Shown: one piece after another, positions 1 to 10,612 of the stretch | How positions within the stretch are numbered: position 1 is the first letter of the stretch | How the letters are laid out: the number at the start of each line of letters is the position of its first letter | NCBI GenBank assembly: GCA_030737875.1 | Contig: CM060910.1 | Span: forward strand, 610,899,303 to 610,963,302 | From: Allium sativum | Lineage: Eukaryota > Streptophyta > Magnoliopsida > Asparagales > Amaryllidaceae | DNA length: 64,000 nucleotides | Direction: 5' to 3' | Made by a program: the position numbers and the translations under genes | The notes under the pieces: model-generated | Seen by the model: only the letters and a program-made list of their open reading frames with translations | The model's database searches: none | What the model was told of the DNA's origin: nothing

Positions 1-520
1 TTACAAGATTATTAATTTTAATAAGCCGATCTTGTCTTAAATTAGGTTAAAGAACTAGTGTCATTAAAACACAGTTCACGATAAACCCAAAACCAATTTT
101 TCAAAATATGGAATTTCTACAGAAATCAAATCAACAAATAATCATTATAAATTTCTGTATCTTTTAAATTTATAAAATAGATTTACAAATTTCAAATAAT
201 AATTTCAGTGTAAATTGGATTAAAGGATAAATGTTATTTAAAACATCGTCCTCCAATCTACATATCAATCACCAAACATAAATGTCAAATTCTAAGAATC
301 TTAAATAAAAGATTTCTCTTTAAATATTAATTATTATAAGAAAAACGTATTTTAGAGATAATCATTAAAAATATTCTTTATATAAAAGATTTTTACCTTT
401 TACAAATATTCTTTGTTTAACATATACTTAATTAAAATATATATATTTAAATAAAAAAATTTCTAATGTAAAAATATTTTTATTTAAAAGAACATCTGAA
501 TCGAAATGCGACTCAACCAT
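1..520 (-). mobile_element. Element B, 3' LTR, first part
   Basis: This is LTR sequence of element B, continued at 28784 after the A insertion. It aligns nearly base for base with 35485-36012 in B's other LTR, apart from a small indel near 270. About 1.8 kb of this LTR lies left of the window, judged from the other copy, which starts at 33674. It is AT-rich with no credible coding region. Positions about 45-95 hold one copy of the 'GGTTAAAGAAC ... GATAAACCC' module also found in families A and D. Confidence 0.9.
516..520. repeat. Target-site duplication of element A, left copy (ACCAT)
   Basis: ACCAT stands immediately before TGTAACAACCCG and is repeated at 28784-28788 after the terminal CA of A's right LTR. 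The uninterrupted site is visible in B's other LTR around 36008-36020 (CTCAACCATTTACC). Confidence 0.95.
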
Positions 521-1106
521 TGTAACAACCCGAAAATCTGGGCCAGTTTAAAATTTTTATTTCGGCAATTTTAGCGGATTTTGATTATTTAAAATAGATT
601 ATTTTAAATAATATCGACGAGGAAATTTATTTTAAATAGAATTCGACGTATATATTATACGCGTCATCGTTAGAATATAAAAAATTATATATATAATTAT
701 AAATAGAATTGAAAATGGCGCGGTAGTTCGATAATTCGATTTCAAACTTCAATTGAATGTACCGGGTGCAAAACAATCCGGATTTTAGTGAAACCAAAAA
801 TGATAGGATCTAATTGATAATATCTTTCTATCGAATCCGAAAAATCAAAATTTCATAGTGGGATTCAAAAGATATGTCCAGTTGAAAATTCTGAATAGTC
901 GCTATGGAATTCAGGCCCTTAAAAATGGACATTTTGCAAACGACCTCGGATTTCGACGAAACCACTTTTGTTGGGTCCGTGATGTCAGGTTATTGCTAGA
1001 TTCCAAATTTCATAATTTTTCGAATCAATGTGTGAGCGTGGCAAAGGAAAACGCGTTTGACCAGTTTTAGTTGATTTTAATCGACTGGAAAATGGCCATT
1101 TTTTTA

Positions 1107-1147
1107 ACGGTCTCAGAATTCGACGAAACTAGTTTTGTTAGGACCGT
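1107..1147 (+). promoter_or_regulatory. Upstream palindromic module in A
   Basis: ACGGTC at 1107-1112 pairs with GACCGT at 1142-1147 around a central perfect palindrome AAACTAGTTT (1126-1135). Related modules sit in the same upstream zone of every family, in variable copy number. They precede the TATA box, so a transcription-factor or enhancer site is as likely as an RNA structure. Confidence 0.55.
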
Positions 1148-1415
1148 ATCGTCAATACAAAGCTAGAAAATATTTTTCGAGAATTTTTAGAGTTAGTATG
1201 TGACCCCGGTAATTTGAAATGTACGTTTAAAATTCAATATAGTGATTTAAAGGTAAATTTAACGGAAACTGATTCAAACGATCGAATCAGCCTACGATGC
1301 ATATCCCATTGTGTTCGGGATGGGGGTATTTGGGTAGGGACGATAGTCGTTGAGTTTGATTTCGAGCTCGTATGAACATAAGTGTATTTTTGAAATTAAA
1401 TAAATTAAATTATAA

Positions 1416-1446
1416 TATATAACCCTAGAACCCGGTCAAACCCTAA
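1416..1446 (+). promoter_or_regulatory. Putative LTR promoter of A: TATA box and telo-box-like motifs
   Basis: TATATAA (1416-1422) overlaps AACCCTAG (1421-1428), with AACCCTAA at 1439-1446. AACCCTA is a known element of many plant promoters. A pyrimidine-rich stretch follows within about 100 bp. The box is about 0.9 kb into the LTR, close to the TATA position in D (0.89), B (1.02), E (1.03) and C (1.07). The other LTR has it at 22772-22778. The start site is inferred only. Confidence 0.5.
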
Positions 1447-2174
1447 CAAATTCAATTCCTAGGTCAACTCATTTTGAAGCCCGCCGCCACGCGATTGAAC
1501 AGCGGAAGTCTCTCAAAACCTTTCCCCGATTTTTTTCAACCGATCCTTGCAAAGAAACTCAGAGCTACTAAGGAGAAGATCGAAGCCCTTCCTCCCTCCT
1601 CTAAATCCGCACGAGTTTCAAGTACAATGGAGGCGCGATGCGTTTAGATTTGGCTCTCAAAGCTGCCTCTGTCGCACGCTTTTCCATGCGCATTGGGCCC
1701 TTCGAACTCCGCCGTACGCCAGGTGCGGGTAAGTGGCTCCAAGGCCGTCATTGTGGGATGGTCAGATCATCGTCAAAGTACTGGTGGTTCTCGCAATTTC
1801 CAGCCCTAGTTTCGAGCCTAGCTTGGAGTGTCGGCTTTTAACAAATTGAGGAAAGGTAATGAAAACCTTGTTTTTTTATTTATTTAAATTAACATTGTTT
1901 TAAAATCTGAAATTATTTATTTTATTGTTTAAGAAAATCTGAAAAATGTATATATATTATTGTTTTAAAGAATGTGAACTACTTTGTTTTTAAAGAATAA
2001 AAATACCATGGTTATAAAGAAATGATTATAAAAGAAAAAATTATACATTGTTTTTGAAAATAAAATATTCATTGTTTTTGAAAATAAACTTATACATTGT
2101 TTTTAGAAATAAAAATATATGATTTTTACATGTATGTAGCTGAATAAAAAATACGGTTTTTTCTATATAGGAAT

Positions 2175-2345
2175 GTGAAAGTAAAAATTCGATTTTTATA
2201 TATTGAATAGCAAAGTGAAAATTCGATTTTTATATATTGAATAGCAAAGTAAAAATATGATTTTTATATATTGAACTTCGAAGTAAAAATATGATTTTTA
2301 TATATTGAATAGCGAAGTAAAAATATGATTTTTACATATGTAGTG
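2175..2345 (+). repeat. 34-35-bp tandem array in A
   Basis: About five copies of a unit containing GATTTTTATATATTGAATAG followed by CRAAGTAAAAAT. The matching array in the 3' LTR is near 23535-23700, and D has a reverse-complement version near 52575-52860 (TTCGCTATTCAATATATAAA). Confidence 0.8.
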
Positions 2346-3238
2346 AAAGCGGATAACAAAGGTGACAAAAAGGCGAGAACGAAGAAGAGTCAAGATGTTT
2401 GGATAGCTTTCGGTGAGAATTTCTCACCTTTCACTTTCTTTTCTCTAGTCATATATATATATATATATATACTAGGATGCAGACGGTGCTTAGTAGCACC
2501 CGACACAATCGTCCACAGACCATGGACTTGTTTGTTTGGTTGCATAGATTAGTTAGATGATTTGATTTGATATTGAATTGTTTGGTGAAATGAATGGATT
2601 TGATTGATGTGTGAATGGCGTGGGCCTTCACTAGACCAGGGATAAGGCTAGGCCTCGTCCCGTTTCTAGTATCGTGCCGTTATGCCGCCGAAATTTTCTA
2701 AAATAAGTTAGAAAAATAAAAATACCATTTTATTTGAAGAATGAACTGAATAGAAATTCTTATGTTAAAATAAAATGTTTTATAGTTAAAAATATAGTTT
2801 TTAACGTGAAGTGAATAAAATAAAATATTCATTTACAAACCAGACGGTTCGTTTATGTACACTGATTTGACTGACATGGATTGGGATGATAAATTTTACA
2901 CATCGCCCAACTGCACAAATAAAATATGTGTTTGTTTGTTTGAAACCCCACACGGGTGTTGGGAAGAAATTTGAAGTTCACTCATCCTGATTGATTAAAT
3001 ATGTCGATCGATTGATTGATAGGCTGTTATAAGCGTTAGATATCTATATTTGATGCTTATACAGTGTAGTGCACTTTGGTTGATGGTTGATTATTTTTCA
3101 ATGCTATTATATATGTGTGATGTATGAAAATCCATATAATTAACATTATATGGTGATTGATTGGGACTCACTCCAATTTAGAAAATAAATAATAATATAA
3201 AATAAAGGTTCATGTGTTGAACGAAATATTTTAGTAAT

Positions 3239-3243
3239 AAAAT
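3239..3243. repeat. Target-site duplication of element F, left copy (AAAAT)
   Basis: AAAAT precedes TGTAACGAACC and recurs at 16539-16543. The unfilled site is visible in A's other LTR near 24585-24592 (GTAATAAAATTTACATC). Confidence 0.95.
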
Positions 3244-3597
3244 TGTAACGAACCGGGATTTTCGACTCCGAAAATCAACATCAAACTACCGTGTTGACCA
3301 TTCAGACATCGAACATTCCAGATCATTAATAGAAAGAAGTTAGAGGGTGAGAATAGATAAGAAAGAAATATTAGAATAGAAGAAGAAGAAGAACACGACA
3401 CCACAGAATCTCACATCGCAGCGGAACAAAATATAATACAGAAATAAATCTTTATTGAGAACTTTTAAAATACTTACAATATCAGAGTACACATCTGGAC
3501 AGTGATAATAATCTGTCCTCATATAACACACAGCGAAATAGTAATATCATACGTCTGGACTCTTCCAGCTCGTCTCTTCACAGCAGTCGATAACCTG

Positions 3598-3660
3598 GAC
3601 CTGTACAACCCGGTCTAACCCGAGCATTTACAAAACACCGGGTCAGTCTGGTGAACCAGA
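3598..3660 (-). other. Leader hairpin H4/H5 of F
   Basis: On the plus strand ACCCGGT (about 3608-3614) pairs with ACCGGGT about 30 nt later. It is followed by TCTGGT-GA-ACCAGA, a 6-bp stem inside the common context GGTCAGTC...GTGAG. The second hairpin corresponds to AGTCA/TGACT in D and A and to CAGT/ACTG in C: same place, different arms. Confidence 0.5.
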
Positions 3661-3741
3661 GTGAGATAAACTCGCACAGTATAAGGGTAAATCATCCAAT
3701 CATGATTTTAAAGTTCAAAACCTTTTCAAAAGAAAAGGATA

Positions 3742-3791
3742 ATCGTAAGACCAAATCCACACATAAACACGGACGGTTTTTACCTTACGAT
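3742..3791 (-). other. Leader hairpin H2 of F
   Basis: ATCGTAAG (3742-3749) pairs perfectly with CTTACGAT (3784-3791), about 0.5 kb from the LTR 3' end. The inner part (sense TAAGG...AAAACC...GGTCTTA) is shared with A, B, C and D, while the outer pairs differ and still pair. The second LTR has the same hairpin near 11111-11160. Confidence 0.7.
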
Positions 3792-4684
3792 AACCCAAAA
3801 CAGTTTTGAAACCAATATCTTGTTCTGATATTATAATAATGTCTAAATACAAGTAAATATCAATTTAGTGGAACGCTTGCATCTCACGCTCCACATATAT
3901 AGTATACAATCAAAACCGCAGGCACTTATTGGAAATTGGATTCCGACCTTGACAAGGTATGGGACCACCTGCCGATGGTGTATCTCTAGAGACGAATACA
4001 CTAGGTTCAACAAGAACGTCTTGCAACCCGGCCCTCACTTGACCGACCACTCATTTCGCTTGAGTGTATCGAATGTATATCACCGACGGTTAGGATCAGC
4101 AGCCGTCTCCCGAAAAGGGACAGCATCGAATACAGATTTAAGAAACAAATAGGAATTTCTCTAGATAGGTGATTATACACCCTAATGGGAGCGACCCACA
4201 TAGCCATGCTGCCTGCCCGATTTTTGTCATTTCCCGGTTGATGAGGCTTGAGGCCAGAATTAACTCTTGACATCTGGTCGCCATTTACTTTGAATGCCAC
4301 ATCGTCAAATCCATCAGATATCACTAATTGACGTCCACAAAAATACTCTAGCTGGAAGCTAAGAGAACGGCAACTCCCCGCCAACAACTATCGTACGTTT
4401 GAAGAAATCAACGTACGTGACCCTTTGGAAATACTCTGTCAGACATCCGTCCATACAGGTCATCCAGGAACAGGATGAACCGAAGGCACTCTCCTACCGC
4501 ATCCAATATAGGAATCACCTCATGGATCAGTAGCGAGAAGTCCTTGCAACCCGTAGATTCCAACTACGACAGAATCACAGCTTATCTCGGCTTGCTAGGC
4601 AGAGAATATTAGTGGTTCTTCCATTTATGAAAATCAACGGTCTTCACAGCACCATCTCGATCATCTTCTGATATCTTCACGTAT

Positions 4685-4742
4685 TTGTTGGTCGGAATGG
4701 TTTTCGAATATAAATTCGATCCCGGTCTTTCCATACCAACAA
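4685..4742 (-). other. Leader hairpin H1 of F (AAGACCGGG hairpin)
   Basis: TTGTTGGT (4685-4692) pairs perfectly with ACCAACAA (4735-4742). Inside lie GGAA/TTCC and TCGAAT/ATTCGA pairings, and the sense strand carries GGAAAGACCGGGATC on one side. The same core with different arms is found in A, B, C and D, 1.4-1.7 kb before the LTR 3' end. The other LTR of F has it at 12054-12111. Confidence 0.75.
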
Positions 4743-5299
4743 TCATATTGGACAGGTTTGATAGTCGGTGTTTTAACTATCAAAATATACAGTGTTTCAA
4801 TCATGACACTCCAATGAGTTCACTGGTTCCGTATTCAGCACCACTTGGCCTTTAACAAACTGATTTACTTTTATTGAGTTAAAACTTCTAACTCTTTTAA
4901 TATTGAAAATACGATATTCGAATAACTCTAATTCAATTTAACTCTAATGGATTAACTCAATTTGATTAACTTTAACTGGTCAACTTTAACTGATTAACTC
5001 GACTTATTTAACTCCTATCGATTAACTAATACTCGCCTTTAATCTATTCGCTTGACTCTAGATCGCAGCGATCAAAATGGTTACGCCTGATTCCCTCAGG
5101 AAACATCCGACCGCCGTAGGCTATCTGCAGCCCTGCGAATTACGCTAGCAGTTGTACGAAATGGCAACTTAGCCGAATAATTATGTTTGGCTAATTCTAT
5201 CTCGAATAGCTATATTCAATTTCCCACTTAATTCTTCCGTCAAATCATCTTTTAGATTCGGAAATCCATTAGTTTTAACAAAGAAATTTATAGCACATA

Positions 5300-5462
5300 T
5301 GTTATAACAATAGTGTTATAATTACTATTTAGATTTACAAAACAACAGCGCTATAATCGCTGTTTAGGTTTACAACCCATTTACTATAGCAAAAGCGCTA
5401 CAATCGCTATATTAGATTTACCAAACATATATTATAACAACAGCGCTAAAATCGCTGTTTAG
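5300..5462 (-). repeat. Tandem palindromic repeats in F
   Basis: Four short hairpins in tandem: AATAGT/ACTATT (5309-5314, 5324-5329), AACAGCG/CGCTGTT (5344-5350, 5358-5364), ATAGC/GCTAT (5386-5390, 5406-5410) and AACAGCG/CGCTGTT (5439-5445, 5453-5459). Repeat 1 and repeat 2 differ at two pairs, both compensated. The F 5' LTR copy near 12713 has the half-changed AATAGCG/CGCTGTT, a wobble-type intermediate. Confidence 0.7.
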
Positions 5463-7740
5463 ATTTTCAAACATATCCACTAACGTCTCTTACGATTACC
5501 AACTAATACTATCTTCAGATAATCCCGATGTTGTTCAAGTTGGGGTATTTTAATTACCTCTCAGACCTTGATCAACAACGTTCTTATCCTCCGATAAACA
5601 TAAGTTGTAATCAAAATCAATATTTCATTCTAGTCTCAAACAAATTCCATTTAACTATTGGATTTGGTTATACAACTCTAAAACCCAATTCTTTAAACAG
5701 ATTCGCTTATTTCCAATCTCCTTTGATTTCATTTCACTTCAATTACTTTTGAAAAGTAATTGTCTAAAATATTATTAATTAAAATAATAATTTATTTCAA
5801 TCATTAACTACATGAGTAGTTAATTTCTTTAATGACAAAATTAAATGGTAAATCCCCTTTTTTAAAACCTTGTTTAGATTTAAACAATATTTATTAAACT
5901 ATTCAAATCAAAACACATCAATTTTGATAATCAAATTCCAATTCAAACGATCGATTTAATTAACTCAAAAATCGATTATCTCGTTAATCGATTCCAATTA
6001 ATCCTCATTTTAAATTAATTAAAAATATAATTAATTTAAATAATCCCATTAATTGTTTTCTTTACAAAACAATTATCAAAGTTTAATCCTTCGATTCATT
6101 ACTTGTTCTCATACTCGTAAATCTGATTAACGTTGGCATTTACTTTATAAAATAATTTAATAACAATCACAGTCTTAAATAAATAAAATATTTATTTAAT
6201 TCCCTATTATAACTTTTATTCAAAATAATATATTCAAAATCCAACTCCAGTTATATAATAAATTTTATAACCTCATCTTTACCGATTCACCTGACGGTGA
6301 ATCAATATTTATAACACGATGGATTTTATAGGCCATACGCTGCTAAATACTCAACCAATACCGCTCACTGGTTTAAACACAACACACGTTGAATTCCCAG
6401 TCCAACTCAATAATCAAATCAATCAACCAAACAGGACAATTCATATGGTAAAATATGAAATAAATAATATATTTGAGGAATCCGGTTGGATCCCTCCAAC
6501 CTGTTCTTCCCTGTATTCAAACGGTTATCACCAAACAGTCCAAACAATCAAATCGATCAAACAATTCAAACCAGTAAACACGTTTATTGATAAACGTGAC
6601 CAACAGGGTGGATTACCTCCGTTGGATCCAATCGTTAAAATAACGATTTGTAATTTCTTTGAACTTAAACACAGTTTAATTTCATCGGTTAAATCGACAA
6701 ACAAAGGTGTAACTAGCAACTAGGCAACCATCAGCAAGCAGAGCACATAAAATAAAAATACCCAATTTATATAAAAATATAAATGGGAACTGAGTGAGTT
6801 TAACTCACCTTGGATTTCATTCGTTGTTGCAGTGGTTCGGTTACACAGTTAAATTAAGCAGCGGTTAATTTAACTGGAATTTCCAGCTACCTCTATTCCC
6901 GTACAAAACCGATTCTTTAGTGTTGCGCCTGTTATCACGATTCCATCGCAGCTTGTTTTATCGGGTTCTAATAACATATAAAGGTGATCAACGTTATAAA
7001 TACATACGGCACTAATTATAGTAATAATATTCTTAATTAATATATGTTTTGTTATGCGTGTAGTTTTGATGTACCGTGGATGTTCGTTTGATTAATTAGC
7101 ACCTAAAACATGTGATCGGTCCACGTACTACTTGGATCGTCATAATTTATTTGGCACTTACATATAGTCAGTCATGTAGGCCACTTAAAAACGTTACTAA
7201 CCCATTTGACAAATATATCAAATTTAAAATTAAACTAATATTATTTTAATAACTAGTTACCGTTGCTTACGGTTCCAGATCCCGTCTCTTTGTGTCTGTC
7301 TTCATCCTTCATTGTTCATGAAGACAACATCCCATTCCCTGCTCCTTGTATTCTTCCAACAGCATGCTCCTTCCCATCTCACGCCCCTTCTCCACTTCCC
7401 ATTTCTTCTGTTCATCATTTCCTCACTTAAAACCCATTCCTATTGAACCCTTTTTCCATGTCGCGACACACCCCCACCTCATACGGTTCTTCATCCCCAT
7501 GCGCCCAGACCACCTTTTCTAACTTCAGTCTCCACGCTCTCCATCTACTCCTCCTCTTCACGCACAAACTCCGCGCCACGTACGAAAATAAACTCCCCAA
7601 ACTCACTATACACGCATGACCTCAACTCCAGAACCCCACCCGTCCATTCCTTTCTGTTGTTCACTCCTCCATGCTGTGTCGTTTTTTTTTTTACGGTTTA
7701 ATGAAGGAATACTTGCTGAGGAAAGTAAACTAGAGCATGC

Positions 7741-7741
<1 letters not shown>

Positions 7742-7774
<33 letters not shown>
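7742..7774. repeat. TA microsatellite in F 3' LTR
   Basis: A run of about 16 TA units. The equivalent in the 5' LTR (about 15114-15152) is longer, so it has changed length since insertion. Confidence 0.9.
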
Positions 7775-7778
<4 letters not shown>

Positions 7779-9160
7779 GAGAAAAGTGTGGAGAGCAAGT
7801 TTCTATTGGTACAAGGGTCACTTTCATTAGGGTAAACGTGGTCGGCACGATTTGGGTTCCCTAGGTGGGTATAATATTTTAAATGGGTAAGCTTAACTGT
7901 GAAATAGGTTTGCAGGAAGAGTAGCATGAGTTTTCCTTTCACGTTTGGTCGGCTGAAAAGAACATACATGGTTGTGCATGTATATCGGTGTACAGAGGTA
8001 TCTATGAAATTTCTTTTCTTCTGAGGTCTGCGTTTCCAAATAGGGTAGCATGTGGAACTTTTAATATGAAAAGAGATTATAGAGGGACTGAGCAGACATT
8101 TGCATGTGAGGAGTTCAGTTTGAAAAGAGATTTTAGGTATTAAAATAACATTAGCGAAACTTCGTAGCGAAGTAAAGTCACAAAACAACCACAAACGACT
8201 TCTGTCTACTGATAAAAAAACTAATCTTGGTGTAAAAAGGTATTCCGTACCCAATGGGACAAGTTTCGTCGAAATCCGAGGTCGTATGAAAAAAATTCCT
8301 TTATGAAACCAGAAATAAACACGCGTTTAATTTTTCCACGGTCACCAGATAAATCGAATCAACTTGAAACTGCGAACATCGATAATAACTTTTCGATACG
8401 AACCCAACGGCACTAGTTTCGTCGCATTCTGAGACTGTTGCCCCGGTAGGCTGTTTTTACTGCGTACCGCACTACCCTTTTGAACACCAAATTTCCCGAT
8501 CTCTAAAAATAACAAACTATATACCTATCCTGACTATAATCGACGCTACGAACTCAACGGAACTGCTTTCGTGGCCTAATTTGATCGTCTGCTCCAGTTG
8601 TGCCCAATTATCCCTTTATTAATTTAATTAAGTGCTATAGAAATTGAACGGGCGTTTATGGCTACCGTGCTCACATACGACATCGGTTTTCCATACAATT
8701 CACCACCGTACAATAATTTAGCGATACGGTTCTAATGAAACTGATTTCGTCGAAATCAGAGTCCGTTTGGAAAACGGCCAATTTTAAAGGCCTATAATTT
8801 AATAACGAATTTCCATAGTGACCATTTCAAAATTTTATTTGGCCATAACTATCAAACTATAACACGAAATATGGATTTTTCTCTTTCATATGAAAGCTAT
8901 TGCTAATACGGCTCCAACGTGTCTTGTTTCACAGAAATCCGACTTATATCGAATCATGTATTCTCAGTTGAAGTTCAAAACTTCATTTCACGAACTGCAC
9001 GCCATTTTCAAGCTTGATTTATATTATATATATAAATTATAACGTTCAACTTCGTTTTTAATAACGAATTAAATATTAAATTTCATTATATTCCCAATAT
9101 GATATTTAAAATAAATTAATTAAATTAAATATTTGACGGCCAAAAATGCGGGTCGTTACA

Positions 9161-9177
9161 TTCTTCCCCCCTTAAAA
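9161..9177 (-). other. Polypurine tract of F
   Basis: Sense strand TTTTAAGGGGGGAAGAA immediately upstream of the 3' LTR start (TGTAACGACCCGC). This is where plus-strand DNA synthesis is primed in LTR retrotransposons. Confidence 0.88.
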
Positions 9178-9279
9178 TAATTTCGTCCTCGAAATTGTTA
9201 AGATAAGAAAGAACGTTATAAACCCATTAATTTCCAAATCCGATTTAATTTAAATCAATCCAATACTATAAATCAATAT

Positions 9280-9545
9280 TTTCAAAAATATTGAAAATTT
9301 TCTAACACCTTAAATTTCCCAAAAATTTCGTCAGCACTTCCTTTGTACGGCTCAATCGGTACAACTCCAACTTGCCTTTCTAGGCCTTCTCCAATCCAAA
9401 AGAAAACAAACAGCCAAGCGGCTTGCCCAATAGGCTCATAAATCTCCAAACCAATATAAAAATAAATGTGTACCTTTTCGTCGTCATATCATCATATCCC
9501 TTCCATCTGCTGCCCTGTCAGCATATACACTTGCCTTCCCAAACA
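9280..9545 (-). pseudogene. Broken copy of the conserved MSL..GKPLG frame in F
   Basis: This is the counterpart of the 88-codon frame at 62080-62346 in E. It aligns closely at the nucleotide level, but one base is missing in the run after GGCTGTTT relative to E, so the frame shifts and soon stops. No known domain is recognised. Confidence 0.6.
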
Positions 9546-9941
9546 AAATTCCAGTTTTAACCTCACAACCAAATCCTTCACGCGTCCAAGCCAAATCCCA
9601 TTCTTAACTCAATTTTCATCCATCATCAATTCCAAATCCTTAATTTACCAGTCCAACACCATTTCAGATTCCTTTCTCTCAATTCAAAACCTGATTCTAC
9701 TCGATATATTATATCCCGATTCAATTTCCAGTTAATTGGTTTCAATTCAATTCATATTTGCTTTCGCAATTTCTATTAAATTTGTTTTTGTTCAAACAAT
9801 TTCCCTGGGAGTTTTTAAACAGTTTAGCTTTTTCAAAAATCAAATATTCCTTTTCAGGATTTAAAACAATTTGTTTTTCTCAAAACAATTCAAAACAAAA
9901 TCTTTGGTAGTAATCCGTCACTTAGAACTCGGAAATGAACA

Positions 9942-9966
9942 CTGATGGTGTGGCCAGCATCATCAG
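9942..9966 (-). other. Internal hairpin H6 of F
   Basis: CTGATGGTG (9942-9950) opposes CATCATCAG (9958-9966), pairing at eight of nine positions. The loop side contains TGGCCA, a 6-nt self-complementary sequence. The upstream context GTAGTAATCCGTCACTTA is shared with C and E. Confidence 0.5.
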
Positions 9967-10525
9967 AGTTATTTCCCAGCTATCGAAGTGAGTTCAATAC
10001 TATATCACTTATCAAAACCGTATTTAAACATTTTCATTTTGAAACCTACTTCAAAATACTAAACCCAATGCTCGTAAAACAATTTAAAATCTCCCAGGAT
10101 TTTAAAATTCTCATATATTCAATCCAAGTTCATTTGCAAACTCCTTTCCCACTTTTGGGAATTTTAATTTCAATTCTGATTATAATTTTAGAATTAATAA
10201 ATCTGCTTTTATATTATACGAATTCCAATTGGTTATTTATATAACCATTTCAATTATAATCAACCAACACATCCAATATATTATAATACTTCAAATATTA
10301 ATCATTCTTTTATATTAAAATATAATTTGGGTAAAATTATTTCATTTACCCTCTTTCAAAACATACTGTGTCGGTTTATCGTACTTGAGTGTTTAGAAAC
10401 ACCTATCGATACAGTGGATCAAACTGATCGACCAGAACTCATAAACAACTCAAACAAATAAACCTCCACAATATAAGACAGTTTTTATAACAATTTACAA
10501 ATACGCGCTCATATATATACACTCA

Positions 10526-10565
10526 AACTCAGTCTAGGGTATACTAACCCCATCTCTACTGAGTT
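10526..10565 (-). other. PBS-proximal double-stem hairpin H3 of F
   Basis: Outer arms AACTCAGT (10526-10533) and ACTGAGTT (10558-10565) pair perfectly over 8 bp. Inner arms GGGT (10537-10540) and ACCC (10547-10550) form a second stem with loop TAGTAT on the sense strand. It lies about 35 nt 3' of the PBS. Counterparts exist in A, B, C and E. Confidence 0.8.
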
Positions 10566-10599
10566 ACACCACAGAGCCAAGGTAATTACTTAACCTTCA

Positions 10600-10611
10600 G
10601 CTCTGATACCA
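10600..10611 (-). other. Primer-binding site of F
   Basis: Sense TGGTATCAGAGC, complementary to the 3' end of plant initiator tRNA-Met, one base from the 5' LTR. Confidence 0.95.
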
Positions 10612-10612
10612 C

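Larger units (their letters stand above)
521..3243 (+). mobile_element. Element A 5' LTR, part 1
   Basis: This part spans the LTR start to the F insertion. It holds, in order: two diverged copies of the TTCGACGAAAC palindromic module (about 940-990 and 1107-1147); a TATA box (1416-1422) with telo-box-like AACCCTA motifs; a GC-rich, pyrimidine-rich block (about 1450-1850) ending in GGAAAGGTAATG, which looks like a splice donor; a 34-35-bp tandem array (about 2175-2345); and a TA microsatellite (2449-2470). Short open frames here are not supported as genes. The part aligns with 21877-24595. Confidence 0.9.
3244..9160 (-). mobile_element. Element F 3' LTR
   Basis: From the plus-strand left end it holds: the leader hairpins at 3598-3650, 3742-3791 and 4685-4742; a weak AACTC/GATTAAC-rich zone (4870-5040); palindromic AGCGCT repeats (about 5300-5460); AT-rich sequence (5760-6300); a stretch with short open frames (6319-6723) not supported as a gene; a GC-rich block (about 7270-7730); a TA microsatellite (7742-7774); and several TTTCGTCGAAATC modules (about 8260-8790). 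It ends GGGTCGTTACA. Confidence 0.93.
9161..10612 (-). mobile_element. Element F internal region, non-coding
   Basis: 1452 bp between purine tract (left) and primer-binding site (right). On the sense strand, from the right: PBS, double-stem hairpin H3 (10526-10565), AT-rich spacer, hairpin H6 (9942-9966), a broken copy of the MSL..GKPLG reading frame (about 9280-9545), then TTCGAGGACGAAA and the purine tract. No open frame resembles gag or pol. Confidence 0.93.

Noticed and set aside
1421..1446. AACCCTA words suggesting a telomere remnant
   Set aside because: Only two non-tandem copies next to a TATA box; promoter telo-box motifs explain them better.
3868..4387. 94- and 126-codon frames that recur at 11237-11756
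   Set aside because: The two copies are the two LTRs of one element, so their agreement is not evidence of selection. No domain is recognised, and E's counterpart is broken.
6319..6723. 134-codon frame repeated at 13688-14092, with a shorter relative at 59062-59427 in E
   Set aside because: Asn/Gln/Thr-rich with many short internal repeats and no domain; E's version is truncated and diverged. LTR duplication explains the first two.
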